Below are positions 16,626 to 26,527 of a stretch of 60,859 bases of DNA, one piece after another. A program made the translations under genes and the position numbers. How positions within the stretch are numbered: the stretch's first letter is position 1; each line of letters opens with the position of its first letter. This stretch comes from CALLMJ01 sp964493765 (GTDB lineage: Bacteria > Bacteroidota > Bacteroidia > J057 > CALLMJ01), in the NCBI GenBank assembly GCA_964493765.1, contig CAZBPK010000113.1, forward strand, positions 1 to 60,859. Direction: 5' to 3'. The notes beneath the pieces are model-generated. The model searched no databases. It was not told the origin of the DNA and worked only from the letters and a program-made list of their open reading frames with translations.

Positions 16626-18122
16626 TTATTTATAAATCACTACTTTTTGTCCCACCCGAATTAAAGTAGATTTCATGTTGTTCCAAACCATAATATTTTT
16701 TACTGATACTTTATATTTTAAGGCGATATGACTTAAAGTCTCGCCAGATTTTACCACATGGTAAATAGTTTGTTTATGGGTTGTATTTTGAGTATTATTT
16801 GTTGTATAAATAGGCGTATTTTGAATATATTGATAGCCCTCTAATGAGGTAGTCAAAGAATCATAAGCATATTTATAAGCTTCTGCGGTTCTAGATAAGG
16901 CTTCATAAATCATTTCTCCTTTAATTTGATAACCACCAATAAATAAATGTACGTAATCCGGTTGGGCTAAACCTGCTTTTACCCATTTTGTCATTGCACC
17001 GGGGCCACCAGAAATGTAATACCAATCATAAAAACCACAATCTTGCTCTTTAGCAATTTTTTGAATTAAATCTCTATAAATTTTACCAGCGCTAACACTC
17101 ACTCCACGCTTCATTAAATCTTGTGTAGAGGTTAATAAAATTGAAGCATTAGGGGCAACCGTTCGGATTTGATGAATAATTTTAATAATATCACTTTCCA
17201 AATCAGGTCTTACAGTGTTAAAATAGTAAAAGTCATTACCCCCGTAATCCAAAATGACCAAATCAGGCTCTAACTCAGGCAGATGCTCAGTAAACTTTTT
17301 TTGATACAAAGGTGCAGACATTTGAGCACCCCCTATACCACAGGTATGTACAACCACTCCCGGATTTTCGCTTTCTAAACTCATTCCATAAAATTCAAAA
17401 TCTTTTTGCTCTGGTCTATTTTTTAGCACTTTCAAGGTGATAGACTTAGGAATAGGAGGAATCTTCAATAAAATATATGGCAAATTTGTATCGGTCTCCA
17501 TGATTTTAACAATTTGAGTGTGGGTACCTATTGTGATGCTAAAATCAAACATTTCCTTAGACTTTTTACAGAAAACTTTGAGCATGGTATAATGGGAAGG
17601 AACAGGTTTATAAAATGACAAAGTAAATGAAGAACCTGGCAATTGGGTTTTACAAGTTGCACCAGATACTCCCAGAGCAAATTTTGGATATGCCTCAATG
17701 CTTCTTGAACATGCCCAAGGTCCATAATGCTCTGACTTATATTGCAATGATGAATAAGTTCTACCAGTAGAAAGTGGGAACATCATTCCTCTACCCGCAT
17801 CGCCAAATTTCTCTTGTAATCTTTTTCTAACAACCTCAGGTAGTACATCAGGTTGTATATGAGAATCTCCCATCCAAACTATAGAAATTTTTTTAGGTTC
17901 TGAACTAAACCATTTATCATAAAAACTTTGTAAAGATTTTAAATTCCAATATTGAATAACGTTCAATTCTGGATGTAGCCAATTATATTTGGTAGTGTCA
18001 TAAGAACCAAATTGTTCCCATTGAGCATGTAAATAAGTAGATTTAGCAAAGAAAAAAAGTAAGTAAAGTAAGCAATATTTCAAAATTCTTGGGTTTTTTA
18101 GGTAGCAAAAATGAAATTTCAT
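16626..18122 (-). CDS. Secreted SGNH/GDSL hydrolase with C-terminal LysM domain
   Basis: This protein of 498 residues begins with a long signal peptide ending in LHAQ. SGNH blocks are visible: GDSHIQPD (catalytic Ser, near residue 87), the block II glycine in GIGGAQM, the block III motif GGND in LDYGGNDFYYF, and PDYVHLF with the DxxH-type pair. The last 50 residues are a LysM domain (YHVVKSGETLSHIALKY...) that binds peptidoglycan or related glycans. The combination suggests a periplasmic esterase or acetyltransferase-type enzyme acting at the cell wall. The substrate is unknown. There are two adjacent ATGs (18125 and 18122); the second sits at the better distance from the -7 box. Confidence 0.8.
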   Translation of the reverse strand: MKFHFCYLKNPRILKYCLLYLLFFFAKSTYLHAQWEQFGSYDTTKYNWLHPELNVIQYWNLKSLQSFYDKWFSSEPKKISIVWMGDSHIQPDVLPEVVRKRLQEKFGDAGRGMMFPLSTGRTYSSLQYKSEHYGPWACSRSIEAYPKFALGVSGATCKTQLPGSSFTLSFYKPVPSHYTMLKVFCKKSKEMFDFSITIGTHTQIVKIMETDTNLPYILLKIPPIPKSITLKVLKNRPEQKDFEFYGMSLESENPGVVVHTCGIGGAQMSAPLYQKKFTEHLPELEPDLVILDYGGNDFYYFNTVRPDLESDIIKIIHQIRTVAPNASILLTSTQDLMKRGVSVSAGKIYRDLIQKIAKEQDCGFYDWYYISGGPGAMTKWVKAGLAQPDYVHLFIGGYQIKGEMIYEALSRTAEAYKYAYDSLTTSLEGYQYIQNTPIYTTNNTQNTTHKQTIYHVVKSGETLSHIALKYKVSVKNIMVWNNMKSTLIRVGQKVVIYK

Positions 18123-18126
18123 CATG

Positions 18127-18134
18127 CAAAATTA
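18127..18134 (-). promoter_or_regulatory. -7 box TAATTTTG of the SGNH/LysM gene
   Basis: A perfect TAnnTTTG match only 1 nt before the first ATG (18125) and 4 nt before the second (18122). A normal start site would put the RNA 5' end at the second ATG, which suggests leaderless translation. Confidence 0.6.
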
Positions 18135-18332
18135 CAATTTTTTTAGGCAAACCCTATTTTTGTCAATAAGAACTTTGAATTATTTAAGATAATTTTTGGG
18201 GCTTGCTTCTCAATTGGTTGGCTATCGGTTACATTGGAGTTTCTTTGTTCATTTTTTGAGTTAATTAGGATTTGTTTAAATTTTTTAAGTCAAAAAAGAA
18301 TATTTTTAATCAAAACAATTTGATTTTAATTT

Positions 18333-21065
18333 TTAGAAATTATCTTGCCATACTCTACGTTTTTGTAAACGTAAATCCTGCAAAGTTTGAGATTTTACAT
18401 TGATGGTCATGTTATAACTTTTAAATTGCCCAAAGGGTATCCAATTAAAGCGAAGTTCCCAACAGTGTAAATCTCTGGTAATAGAAACATTTGTATATGC
18501 CATTTTTTTGGTTCTTAAATCATAACCTGTATTAATATTTATTCCCCATTTAGGTGTAAATTGAATACTACCATCAGCTCGTATGGTTTCGGTAACTTTA
18601 TAATCATGGAAGGGTCTATCGTAGTTAAGATTATAGCTTAAATTCAAATTCACTGGAATTTTAAAAACTGCATACTGCTTAAATAAACTATCGGTTTCTC
18701 TTTTTTGGGTATTTAGTTCTGACCATTTAGAAGCTTTTTGATTTTTAGATTGAAAATTTGTGCCCACAGAGATATTCCAATTCGTAAAACGACCTAAACG
18801 CTTTTTTTCATCAAAGTAAAATTTATTGACCCTTACAAATCCATTGCCTTTGGCTTCAAAATGGTAGGGATCTAAAGTAGTATTTACGTTGATGTTTATT
18901 CGGTTATCGAGAACGTTATTTCTAAAATTGAAAGTGAAATTACTCCATTTCAAAGAATCTGCTACACGATTATACCCACCATTCACCCCAAAATTGTCAA
19001 TTAAGATTAATTTTCTGGCTTCTTTTTTTGCGGAAGTATCATTTTTTGCAGGTGGTAATTTCATCTCCAATACATTAGCCATACCAAAATTAATAGATTC
19101 TTGTTTCCCAGCAGGAGGCCCCCCTAAAACTGATTGTTCGTAGATAGAATATTTTGCTATATCGCCTAAACGATTTGTTTGTACGGTTGAATAATTTTTA
19201 TACTGAGATTCCGAAAAATCTGGACGATAAACAAAACTGATATTGGGTCTAACTGTATGTCTAAATCGAACATTAGGAGTTCCAAAAATTCCATATAAAT
19301 TGGTGGTCATAGAAGTATTGAAGGCATAATCCCTTGTCGCTTTAAATCCATTGATGGGTTTCACAATTATCGTGTCAGAAATATCCCGCTCAATAAATTC
19401 CTTCTGAATAGTTTTTAAATACCAATATTCGTTATAACTAAAACTAGGATTAATACGAATATATTTTAATACAGAAAAACCTGTGGAAACTCCTGCAGTT
19501 TGTTTAATACCATTATTCATTTCTTTCCATATATCAGGACGGAAAAGCAAAGAATCATAAGTATTAATTCGGTTTACTATGGAAGTATTGTAATCCAAAC
19601 CAATTTGTTCATACCATTTGGCATCACCCACTTTGTTTTTACGCTTTAAGGGAAAAGTTCTTGCCCTATTAATATTAATGGTTGGGAATTGTAAATCTAC
19701 TTTTTGTTGGTCCACATATTGAATTGCATTAGCGGCAGCTGTCAAACTCCAAGGCGTATTGGGAAAAATCTTAGAAAAATTGACAGAAGACTGTACCGTA
19801 TTGTTAAAAATATTGGTAGGATTAAAAAAGGTGGCTCTACGAAAATAATTATTGGTAGTATAATTCACATTAGCATTTAAAGTGGCAAAAGGACCCATGG
19901 TTTGAGTATGTTGCCAAGTTAATTTAGTTAAATTGGAACGTGAATAATCTGGGTCTAATTTATCTCCATTGATTTCCCTAAAACGATTAAAATCAATGCG
20001 ACCTTTCATGGTATATCTTTTATTATAGTTAGTTTCAAAACCCAATTGCCAACTTCCTTTGGTATATATATCCGCTTTAAAAAATACATCCGCATATTTA
20101 CTAAAAGCCCAATAATAACCCATTCTTTGAAAAAAGAAACCTAACCTTTCACTTTCTCCGTACTGAGGAAAAACTATACCAGAGGTTCTTTTTTTATTCA
20201 ATGGGAAATAACCAAAAGGAACAATAATAGGAATGGGTAAATTTTCTACCACCATAAACAAAGGACCTGAAACAATTTTACTATTGGGAACCACTTTGAG
20301 CTTTGAAGATTGGATATAAAAATGGGGTGGGTCGTGATCACAAGTTGTAAACTTACCATCTTTAATAAAAACCGATTTATCGGGATTCATTCTAATAGAA
20401 TCTCCTAAGAGTACATCACCATTTTGATTGGTTTTTACTTGTAAAATGCTTCCTTTTTTGGTTTTGAAGTTGTACTTCATTTTTTCAGAATAATAGGTGT
20501 CCTCACCATCTTTAAATATTGGAGTATTTTTCCAGCCACCTTGTCCATTATTCAAAGTAGAATCCCACAAACCTTCTGCATAAATTAAATTTTCTTTCCA
20601 TTCCACCCAAATTTTATGGGCTTGTAAATCCATAGATTGATATTTCAAGCTTGCACCATTGTAAAGATACAGAACCCTATTTTTTACATCAAAAACTATG
20701 GAATCTTTTGCGGCATATTTCAAAGGTGATTCTAAATCGCTTTTCTTTTTTAAAGAATCTACAAAAACCGCACGCAAAGAATCCTGCCTAACCTTATGGA
20801 GGCTATCCGATAAGACAAGGCTATCTTTAACGCTTATGAGGGTATCCGATTGGATTTGGGCATAAGAGCCATTCCAGTAGAAGCACCAGAAGAGAAACAA
20901 AAAAAAGATGAGGGCGTGTCCCTCGCTTTGCTCGGGTCGGGCTGCTTTGGGCTTCGCATTTGCTTCGGCAATCCTTTTCCTTTCAGTCAAAGGCAGTGCT
21001 TCCCCTTCGCATCCCTCACGCTTATCCCAAAAATCAATTTTCCAAATTCTTATTTCTGACTTCAC
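18333..21065 (-). CDS. lptD: LPS-assembly outer-membrane protein LptD
   Basis: LptD inserts lipopolysaccharide into the outer leaflet. Of 910 residues, roughly the first 110-330 form an OstA/LptD-like beta-taco domain (segments such as GASLKYQSMDLQAHKIWVEW and GPLFMVVENLPIPIIVPFGYFP), followed by a large barrel. The N-terminus is odd: the only upstream start is GTG 21065, giving a charged stretch, then about 37 residues translated from repeat copy C, and only then a hydrophobic core ending in SYAQ. A TTG inside that core is the only other nearby start. It begins 14 bp after lepA and probably shares its transcript. Confidence 0.88.
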   Translation of the reverse strand: MKSEIRIWKIDFWDKREGCEGEALPLTERKRIAEANAKPKAARPEQSEGHALIFFLFLFWCFYWNGSYAQIQSDTLISVKDSLVLSDSLHKVRQDSLRAVFVDSLKKKSDLESPLKYAAKDSIVFDVKNRVLYLYNGASLKYQSMDLQAHKIWVEWKENLIYAEGLWDSTLNNGQGGWKNTPIFKDGEDTYYSEKMKYNFKTKKGSILQVKTNQNGDVLLGDSIRMNPDKSVFIKDGKFTTCDHDPPHFYIQSSKLKVVPNSKIVSGPLFMVVENLPIPIIVPFGYFPLNKKRTSGIVFPQYGESERLGFFFQRMGYYWAFSKYADVFFKADIYTKGSWQLGFETNYNKRYTMKGRIDFNRFREINGDKLDPDYSRSNLTKLTWQHTQTMGPFATLNANVNYTTNNYFRRATFFNPTNIFNNTVQSSVNFSKIFPNTPWSLTAAANAIQYVDQQKVDLQFPTININRARTFPLKRKNKVGDAKWYEQIGLDYNTSIVNRINTYDSLLFRPDIWKEMNNGIKQTAGVSTGFSVLKYIRINPSFSYNEYWYLKTIQKEFIERDISDTIIVKPINGFKATRDYAFNTSMTTNLYGIFGTPNVRFRHTVRPNISFVYRPDFSESQYKNYSTVQTNRLGDIAKYSIYEQSVLGGPPAGKQESINFGMANVLEMKLPPAKNDTSAKKEARKLILIDNFGVNGGYNRVADSLKWSNFTFNFRNNVLDNRININVNTTLDPYHFEAKGNGFVRVNKFYFDEKKRLGRFTNWNISVGTNFQSKNQKASKWSELNTQKRETDSLFKQYAVFKIPVNLNLSYNLNYDRPFHDYKVTETIRADGSIQFTPKWGININTGYDLRTKKMAYTNVSITRDLHCWELRFNWIPFGQFKSYNMTINVKSQTLQDLRLQKRRVWQDNF
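20912..21021 (-). repeat. Interspersed structured repeat, copy C (inside the lptD frame)
   Basis: A shorter, 110-bp version on the minus strand, starting 58 nt after the lepA stop and in the same orientation. It keeps both ends, the GGATTGCCGAAGC and CAGCCCGACCC blocks, and a central hairpin of different sequence (CCTTT, 5-nt loop, AAAGG). It is read without a stop as part of the lptD N-terminus. Confidence 0.88.
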
Positions 21066-21079
21066 TGTAAAGCCATCTT

Positions 21080-22867
21080 TTAATCCAACTTTAATACCGC
21101 CATAAATGCAGACTGCGGAACTTCCACGTTCCCCACTTGCCTCATTCGTTTTTTCCCTTCTTTTTGTTTTTCAATTAATTTTCTTTTACGGCTTATATCC
21201 CCTCCATAACATTTTGCGGTAACATCTTTTCTTAACGCTTTAACGGTTTCTCTTGCTATAACTTTCGATCCTATACTAGCCTGAATAGCTATTTCAAATT
21301 GATGTTTAGGAATCAATTCTTTTAATTTTTGGCATAATTTTTTGCCCCAGTCATAAGCTTTATCCCTATGAATAATTGCAGAAAGTGCATCAACAGGGTC
21401 ACCATTTAGTAAAATATCCATTTTTACCAAATGAGATTGCCTATAACCAATAAAATCGTAATCAAAAGAAGCATAACCCTTAGAAATGGATTTTAGTTTA
21501 TCATAAAAATCAAAAACTACTTCTGCCAGAGGCAACTCAAAAACCAACTCTACGCGGTCCGTAGTCAAATAATTTTGATTTTTAAAAATTCCTCTTCTAT
21601 CCATACAAAGCGTAATTAATGGACCAATATATTCAGACTTCGTAATAATTTGAGCTTTAATAAAAGGCTCTTCTAAATGTTTTAATACATTAGGATTGGG
21701 TAAATCTGCTGGGCTATTCACAGGGATTCTATTACCATTGGTTAATTCAGCAATATAACTTACACTAGGAACCGTTGTAATTACAGACATATTGAACTCC
21801 CTCTCCAATCGTTCTTGGATAATTTCCAAGTGTAATAACCCTAAGAACCCTGTTCTAAATCCAAAGCCTAAAGCCGCAGAAGTTTCTGGCTCATATACTA
21901 ATGAAGCATCATTTAATTTCAACTTATCTAAAGAAGCTCTTAAATCTTCAAAATCTTGTGTATCAATAGGGTAAATACCAGCAAAGACCATAGGTTTCAC
22001 TTCTTGAAAACCTTTAACTGCTTCACTTGCGGGTTTATCGGCAGAAGTAATGGTATCACCAACTTTTACCTCGCTTACTTCTTTTATACCTGTAATTAAA
22101 TAACCAACATCACCAGTTCCAACAAAATCTTTAGGTTCTTTATTAAGTTTTAAAATACCTACCTCATCAGCATGATATTCAGCACCCGTAGCCATAAATT
22201 TTAATTTTTGTCCTTTACGTATCACACCGTCAAAAACACGGAAGTAGGTAATAGTTCCTCTAAAAGAATTATAAATGGAATCAAAAATTAAAGCTTTTAA
22301 AGGGGCTTCAGGATTTCCATTTGGACTTGGGATTCTTGCTACAATTGCTTCTAAAATTTCTTTGATCCCAATTCCTTCTTTTCCACTAGCATGAAGAATT
22401 TCTTCTCTTTCACAACCAATCAAATCCACAATTTGGTCTGAAACTTCTTCAATCATTGCATTGGGTAAATCAATTTTATTGAGAACAGGAATAATTGTTA
22501 AATTGCTGTCTAAAGCTAAATATAAATTAGAGATAGTTTGAGCTTCAATACCTTGTGTAGAATCAACTATCAAAAGAGCACCTTCACAAGCCGCAATAGC
22601 ACGAGAAACTTCATAAGAAAAATCCACATGACCAGGAGTATCAATTAAATTGAGAATATACTCTTCTCCATTCAAAAAATAGTTCATTTGAATAGCATGG
22701 CTTTTGATGGTAATTCCTTTTTCTCTTTCTAAATCCATATCATCAAGGACTTGGTCCATCATTTCACGTTTAGAAATTGTTTGGGTAAATTCTAAAAGCC
22801 TATCTGCTAAGGTACTTTTTCCGTGGTCTATATGGGCAATAATGCAAAAATTGCGTATATTTTTCAT
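21080..22867 (-). CDS. lepA: Elongation factor 4 (LepA)
   Basis: LepA is a translational GTPase that acts on stalled or initiating ribosomes. The 595-residue length is standard. The G1 motif AHIDHGKSTL opens the protein, G3 is DTPGHVDFSYEV, and G4 is NKID. The LepA-specific C-terminal domain is present, including RKRKLIEKQKEGKKRM near the end. The family is distinguished from EF-G by the absence of domain IV and by this C-terminal domain. A TAATTTTG -7 box lies at 22885-22892. lptD follows after 14 bp. Confidence 0.98.
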   Translation of the reverse strand: MKNIRNFCIIAHIDHGKSTLADRLLEFTQTISKREMMDQVLDDMDLEREKGITIKSHAIQMNYFLNGEEYILNLIDTPGHVDFSYEVSRAIAACEGALLIVDSTQGIEAQTISNLYLALDSNLTIIPVLNKIDLPNAMIEEVSDQIVDLIGCEREEILHASGKEGIGIKEILEAIVARIPSPNGNPEAPLKALIFDSIYNSFRGTITYFRVFDGVIRKGQKLKFMATGAEYHADEVGILKLNKEPKDFVGTGDVGYLITGIKEVSEVKVGDTITSADKPASEAVKGFQEVKPMVFAGIYPIDTQDFEDLRASLDKLKLNDASLVYEPETSAALGFGFRTGFLGLLHLEIIQERLEREFNMSVITTVPSVSYIAELTNGNRIPVNSPADLPNPNVLKHLEEPFIKAQIITKSEYIGPLITLCMDRRGIFKNQNYLTTDRVELVFELPLAEVVFDFYDKLKSISKGYASFDYDFIGYRQSHLVKMDILLNGDPVDALSAIIHRDKAYDWGKKLCQKLKELIPKHQFEIAIQASIGSKVIARETVKALRKDVTAKCYGGDISRKRKLIEKQKEGKKRMRQVGNVEVPQSAFMAVLKLD

Positions 22868-22884
22868 TCTTTTGTAAGAAAAAG

Positions 22885-22892
22885 CAAAATTA
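22885..22892 (-). promoter_or_regulatory. -7 box TAATTTTG of lepA
   Basis: A perfect TAnnTTTG match on the minus strand, 17 nt before the lepA ATG at 22867. Confidence 0.6.
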
Positions 22893-22973
22893 CAAAAAAT
22901 ATTTGATTTTACATGTTTTTTACGAGTATAATTAATAATTTGGATAAAAGAATGAGGAATCCAAAAATATTCA

Positions 22974-23012
22974 ATAAAAAACCTTGAACTTAAAGATTAT
23001 TAAGTTCAAGGT
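22974..23012 (-). terminator. Terminator of the coiled-coil protein gene
   Basis: A perfect 12-bp stem (22981-22992 with 23001-23012, 8-nt loop), followed on the minus strand by a run of T. It isolates the gene at 23044 from lepA. Confidence 0.85.
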
Positions 23013-23043
23013 GATAATTTCATTAAGCGAATGCTTGTTTTAT

Positions 23044-23466
23044 TTAATTGGTTTTGAATACAACATAATAGAAAAGCAAAAGTACCAGGGCTAATAGGAA
23101 AGCAACTAATACAATTAAGAACTGTTGAAAAGTATTCACTTTACTATCCAAACTTTTTTTCTCTTCAGAAAGCGACTTATTTTGCTTACTCATTTTTTCG
23201 CTAAGCTGTTTAGCATCTTCAGCCTCATGAGCAAGTTCTTGGTTATAAAGTCTTAATTGTTCATTAGACTTATTAAGTTTCGCTTCTAATTTATCACTCA
23301 CTTTAGTAAGAAATTGAGCTTCTCCAATTAATTTTTCGTATTCATCACACAGAAATTTAAAGGATTCTTTAAGTTCTTCATGAGTATGCTCCTTTTCTAA
23401 CATTTCTCTTGACCTATTCAAATTTTGAACTGCATCAGCAAATGCATCTTGTTTAGTTTTTGCCAT
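23044..23466 (-). CDS. Coiled-coil protein with C-terminal membrane anchor
   Basis: The 140-residue protein is almost wholly charged heptad-like helix from about residue 10 to 112, then one strongly hydrophobic segment (about 115-137) and a short tail, so it looks tail-anchored with the coil in the cytoplasm. The central FLTKVSDKLEAKLNKSNEQL stretch resembles the signalling-helix linkers found before adenylate cyclase or GGDEF output domains, but no such domain follows. Function unknown. It has its own terminator. Confidence 0.7.
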   Translation of the reverse strand: MAKTKQDAFADAVQNLNRSREMLEKEHTHEELKESFKFLCDEYEKLIGEAQFLTKVSDKLEAKLNKSNEQLRLYNQELAHEAEDAKQLSEKMSKQNKSLSEEKKSLDSKVNTFQQFLIVLVAFLLALVLLLFYYVVFKTN

Positions 23467-23556
23467 ATATTACTTAATTCAAAGTGCTAAATTAAGAACA
23501 AAAATTATTTCCTTAAAAGAAAAGTTATTCACAAATATGTTAATCTTTCTAAAACT

Positions 23557-26433
23557 TTAAAAATTTAAGTTCAAACCCCAAAAAAATTGTCTTGGTTGTA
23601 AGTAACGTGCAGGATTAAATGGGGGTATACCACTATCTAAAGGGTTCGGATAAGCTGGATCTCTAAAAGATAATGGTAATGGATCCCCAAATTCATAAGC
23701 TCTCCCTGTAACTGGATTGATTAATTGTGCATTTTTTTGGTTAAAAATATTTTTCATTTCCACAAATGCCGATAAACTTTGATGACGATTTTTAAAAACT
23801 TTAAATTCTTTGGTTAAACGAATGTCTGTCCACATCCATGGAGAACCTATTTTGGAAAATGGTTTATCATTCTGAATTTCATAAACTGGTCTTCCTGTGT
23901 TTGCATCTGCACCCGTATAAATATAAGGTGTATATCTTAAACCAGATTTGTATGTAGAACTTATAAACAATGTAAAATGTTTTAACTTCAAACCACCAAT
24001 TTGCAATAAAGTGTCTGATTTAAACACAAACATAGCTTTTAAATCTAAAGGTCTATCCCAAGCTAAATATTGTTCACGGGTTGCAGAAGTATTCCCTGAA
24101 TTTTGTATTTGTAATAAGGATTCTTTAGCTGTATTGGATTTGCCTGTAGCAATTTGATAAGATCCTGATAAAGTACCTCTAAACCATGTCCCTATTCTTC
24201 TTGTAATGGAAGTTTCTAAACCTCTAATTCTTGCATAATCTTGATTAATGGCAAAACTTTTTTCTACAAATCTACCGGTTTGGTCTCTAACCACAATTTT
24301 TTTGTTTACAATAAAATCAAACTTATCGTTATAAAATGCTGTAAAAGTCATTGCCCAATTAGAAGTTAGTTGAGATTTAATGCCCACTTCATAATTTACA
24401 TTGGTTTCAGGATTCAAGTTAGGATTTCCTAAATTGGCTAAAAATGAACGATTTTGATAAACAGGATCTAAACCCGCGTAAAGAAATCTTGGGTGAGGTA
24501 AACGAGTTGAATGACCATAATTAAAGTACAATACATTATTTTCTGTAACGGGGAAGGATACTCTTAATTTGGGTAAAAATCTTGCTTTAAATCTTCTGCC
24601 TGCAAAAGGTATAGTTTGTTTTTGGTATTCCTCACGAATGTAATCTAAAACTGGAGCTTCAGGATTTGCAACTGCATTGTCCGCAAATTTTCCGGGTGCC
24701 CAATAAGTAAATCGGAACCCTAATGTTGCAATAATTCCTTTATAACGTATTTCATCTTGAAAAAATAGACCACCTGTAGCAGGTTTCGCTTTCCATATAT
24801 CATTACTTTCACCAATTCTATTGGAAGCATAAGTTAATGTATCGTTAATTTTTATTGGTGCTCCTATCCAGGGTCTAGTAACATCAATCCATAAATATTC
24901 TTGTTCCTGATGCTCTAATCCAAAACTCATAAAATGTACCTTGTTCTTAGTAAAATAACTAAACTTTGTTTTAAAAGTTATCTCTTGTGCATAATGGTCA
25001 TGCCATAAAGTAGCAATTCCATTATTATTCATTAAACCAGAGGGTGGATTCACATAAACGATAGAATCATTGGAATTAAATATAGATACAGGATCGGTAA
25101 TGATGGAAGATGGATCATAAATTTGGTTAACGGTTTCGTAACGAAAAGGACGCCCATTCGCATCAGCTCTTAAATTCGTAAATAATCTCGCTAAAGAAGC
25201 GTCAATAGTCCAATTACTTTTAAATACATTTCTAAAATTGATGATGGAAAGATTGGTTTTATGGGTGTAGGTATTTGCATTATCTAAATTTTCAGCAAAA
25301 AAATATTGAAATCCAGGTAACATAATAACATCATTACCAATAATTTGTAAAGAACGAGTATTTTGATTGATATTTAAAGACTGTTGTGTAGAAAAAGAAA
25401 TTTTCATTCCTGGTTTAGGTTGAAATGTAAGTTTTAATGTTCCAGACCAACGGTTGTCTTGTCTTGGAGACCATCTAAAATCATTACCCATTAAAGAAGA
25501 ACTTAACTGATTGGCGTAAAATCCCATATATTCATCAGTTAATTGAGCATTTAAACTAGTAAAGAAAAATAGTTTATCGTGATAAGGTTTTTTGGGTTTT
25601 CTTCCTGAAGAATCTTTTTTGGCAAAATTGGGGATTAAGGGACCTCCTAAAGTAAAAGAAGCAATGTCAGTATTCCATGCCATTCCATTACGGGGTTTGA
25701 TACCAAAGTTATCCCTTTGCCAAGAAAAAGATGAAGATAATTTTTTTCCACCTTCTTTGGTGCGAGTAGCAATGACACCAGAAGTACCACTCCCATATTC
25801 AGCATCTGCACCACCTGTAACAATTTCCACTTCTTGGATTGCATTTTTAGCTATATCCACCCCAAAACCCGTTCCCGCAAGAGGGTCTTGTGCATTGATA
25901 CCATCAACAACGTACTGAGTTTCATAAACCCTACCGCCACGAATTTGTAATCCATCGGGTGTTTGGTTAACTCCTAACTGCATGGTAGCAATTGATTGAA
26001 CATCAGTAACGTTCATATCTTTAATTTCTTCTGCAGTTAATCTAACTTCTGATTTTGCTGCTTCTAAATTAATTAAACTTTTATCTCCAACAATTTCAAC
26101 AGTTTCCACAGAGAGTTCCGCAGAAGACATTTTCACGTTTAATGAAGCGGTTTCATTGGATTTGATTTTAATACCGTTAAAAATTTTTTCTGTATAACCA
26201 ATGTAAGTAAATTTAACGGAATAATCTCCGGGTTTTATGTCCTGAATGATAAAATTTCCGTCTAAATCTGTTAAGGCTCCTTTATAAGTACCCACAATAG
26301 TTACAGTCGCACCAATGAGGGTTTCACCTGTTTCTTGATCTATAACTTTTCCTTTGAGAGTACCATTTTGAGCAATTAAGCAATTGAAAAAAACAGTAAA
26401 TAAAATCGTTATGGCAAAACGTCCTGAATGCAT
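23557..26433 (-). CDS. TonB-dependent receptor with carboxypeptidase-regulatory-like domain
   Basis: The 958-residue protein has a signal peptide ending NCLIAQ, a beta-sandwich regulatory-like domain (about residues 24-105), a plug domain with GVNQTPDGLQIRGGRVYE and the QYVVDGINAQDPL segment, and a barrel ending FFWGLNLNF. Such receptors import siderophores, vitamins, peptides or glycans; the substrate is unknown and there is no SusD-like partner. A longer frame reaches 26598, but Met at 26433 starts the signal peptide and a TATTTTTG box lies before it. The gene lies behind a T9SS cargo gene. Confidence 0.9.
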   Translation of the reverse strand: MHSGRFAITILFTVFFNCLIAQNGTLKGKVIDQETGETLIGATVTIVGTYKGALTDLDGNFIIQDIKPGDYSVKFTYIGYTEKIFNGIKIKSNETASLNVKMSSAELSVETVEIVGDKSLINLEAAKSEVRLTAEEIKDMNVTDVQSIATMQLGVNQTPDGLQIRGGRVYETQYVVDGINAQDPLAGTGFGVDIAKNAIQEVEIVTGGADAEYGSGTSGVIATRTKEGGKKLSSSFSWQRDNFGIKPRNGMAWNTDIASFTLGGPLIPNFAKKDSSGRKPKKPYHDKLFFFTSLNAQLTDEYMGFYANQLSSSLMGNDFRWSPRQDNRWSGTLKLTFQPKPGMKISFSTQQSLNINQNTRSLQIIGNDVIMLPGFQYFFAENLDNANTYTHKTNLSIINFRNVFKSNWTIDASLARLFTNLRADANGRPFRYETVNQIYDPSSIITDPVSIFNSNDSIVYVNPPSGLMNNNGIATLWHDHYAQEITFKTKFSYFTKNKVHFMSFGLEHQEQEYLWIDVTRPWIGAPIKINDTLTYASNRIGESNDIWKAKPATGGLFFQDEIRYKGIIATLGFRFTYWAPGKFADNAVANPEAPVLDYIREEYQKQTIPFAGRRFKARFLPKLRVSFPVTENNVLYFNYGHSTRLPHPRFLYAGLDPVYQNRSFLANLGNPNLNPETNVNYEVGIKSQLTSNWAMTFTAFYNDKFDFIVNKKIVVRDQTGRFVEKSFAINQDYARIRGLETSITRRIGTWFRGTLSGSYQIATGKSNTAKESLLQIQNSGNTSATREQYLAWDRPLDLKAMFVFKSDTLLQIGGLKLKHFTLFISSTYKSGLRYTPYIYTGADANTGRPVYEIQNDKPFSKIGSPWMWTDIRLTKEFKVFKNRHQSLSAFVEMKNIFNQKNAQLINPVTGRAYEFGDPLPLSFRDPAYPNPLDSGIPPFNPARYLQPRQFFWGLNLNF

Positions 26434-26452
26434 GTGCTTGATAAAAACCGCA

Positions 26453-26460
26453 CAAAAATA
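26453..26460 (-). promoter_or_regulatory. -7 box TATTTTTG of the TonB receptor gene
   Basis: A TAnnTTTG match 19 nt before ATG 26433, inside the longer reading frame. This supports the shorter start. Confidence 0.55.
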
Positions 26461-26527
26461 ATCAAAGAATTGTGATGTTGAAAAAAAATTTAAAAATCTG
26501 TTAAATGAAAGATTTAAGGTAACTTTT

